Source of the DNA: Sulfurospirillum cavolei
Lineage (GTDB): Bacteria; Campylobacterota; Campylobacteria; Campylobacterales; Sulfurospirillaceae
Length of the DNA: 64,000 bases
Assembly: GCF_001548055.1 (NCBI RefSeq)
Contig: NZ_AP014724.1
Location: forward strand, 992,001 to 1,056,000
Direction: 5' to 3'
Part shown: positions 63,962 through 64,000 of the stretch, piece after piece
Position numbering within the stretch: position 1 is the first letter of the stretch
Layout: each line of letters opens with the position of its first letter
Program-made: the position numbers and the translations under genes
The notes under the pieces: generated by a model
Databases searched by the model: none
What the model was told of the DNA's origin: nothing
Seen by the model: only the letters and a program-made list of their open reading frames with translations

Positions 63962-64000
63962 ATGACAGATAAACTGACTCCTCAGGTGCGTATTATTATC
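63962..64000 (+). CDS. yidC: Membrane insertase YidC, 5' end only
   Basis: Thirteen codons before the window ends: MTDKLTPQVRIII, like the YidC N-terminus of Campylobacterota. AAAGGGAATCTCA precedes the ATG. The assignment rests mainly on the conserved order rpmH-rnpA-yidD-yidC. Confidence 0.8.
   Translation, partial: MTDKLTPQVRIII

Noticed and set aside
63100-64000. Replication origin beside rpmH-rnpA
   Set aside because: In many bacteria oriC lies here, but I see no DnaA-box cluster or dnaA gene in the window.
1-64000. CRISPR arrays, tRNA, rRNA and intact insertion sequences
   Set aside because: No regularly spaced repeats, no tRNA-like T-loop with matching arms, no transposase gene.

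Overview
The window reads as a chromosomal segment of a Campylobacterota (epsilonproteobacterial) organism, most like Sulfurospirillum or a close relative. The basis is gene content recalled from that group: separate small PurL, PurQ and PurS, two NnrS/oxidase-like membrane proteins, a heme-binding chemoreceptor, a tetraheme cytochrome, an ExeA-type ATPase island with CDC27/TPR and FliL-like partners, and the order rpmH-rnpA-yidD-yidC. It is densely coding, with no rRNA, tRNA, CRISPR array or intact insertion sequence that I can see.

Layout. 1-1.94 kb: 3' part of purL. 2.0-5.6 kb (minus): patB-type C-S lyase, a metallophosphoesterase, two tandem NlpC/P60 lipoproteins and a small frameshifted gene. 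5.7-8.0 kb: a TerB/DnaJ membrane protein, a hotdog thioesterase and a DsbA/DsbB-like pair. 8.1-13.6 kb: purH, kup, and a three-gene unit (DUF2249-like, oxidase-subunit-I-like membrane protein, MIP18/DUF59). 13.7-19.2 kb: STAS protein plus heme MCP, ABC-F protein, second MCP. 19.4-22 kb: M48 protease, prmC, DUF4149. 22-26 kb (minus): ppiD-like, ftsA, ftsZ. 26-32.5 kb: bioA, rsmH, ftsL-like, rmuC, copA, copZ. 32.5-39.6 kb: nnrS, tpx, RhuM/Fic protein, DUF1737, NlpC/P60-M15 fusion, Pif1-like helicase and a conserved unknown. 39.6-42.1 kb: FliL-like protein, ExeA-like ATPase, TPR protein and an exported unknown, then a UvrD-type helicase, rhodanese and DUF255 protein. 46.4-49 kb: a small unknown and htpG. 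49-53.8 kb (minus): one operon ctpA-purC-purS-purQ-BatD-like-plsC. 54-58.4 kb: clpB with a strong promoter and HAIR-like operator, two unknowns, an RraA-like protein and the tetraheme cytochrome. 58.5-63.05 kb: glutamate mutase S, E and L genes plus an unusual AMP-forming ligase. 63.15-64 kb: rpmH, rnpA (apparently an ATT start), yidD and the start of yidC.

How the parts connect. Purine synthesis is spread over three places (purL, purH, purCSQ). Copper handling (copA/copZ) sits beside nnrS. Envelope redox and cell-wall enzymes recur. The most unusual system is the glutamate mutase operon. It carries the catalytic and the activase-like subunits, and its only other gene is a carrier-protein-ligase-like adenylating enzyme with no ammonia lyase, which suggests that 3-methylaspartate is activated rather than degraded.

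Two DNA-level signals stand out. The 10-bp palindrome TTACATGTAA occurs at least 17 times exactly, against well under one expected, in all reading frames and as hairpin-forming pairs. Also, the window is a mosaic of two codon-usage classes, and 15 of those 17 palindromes lie in one class.
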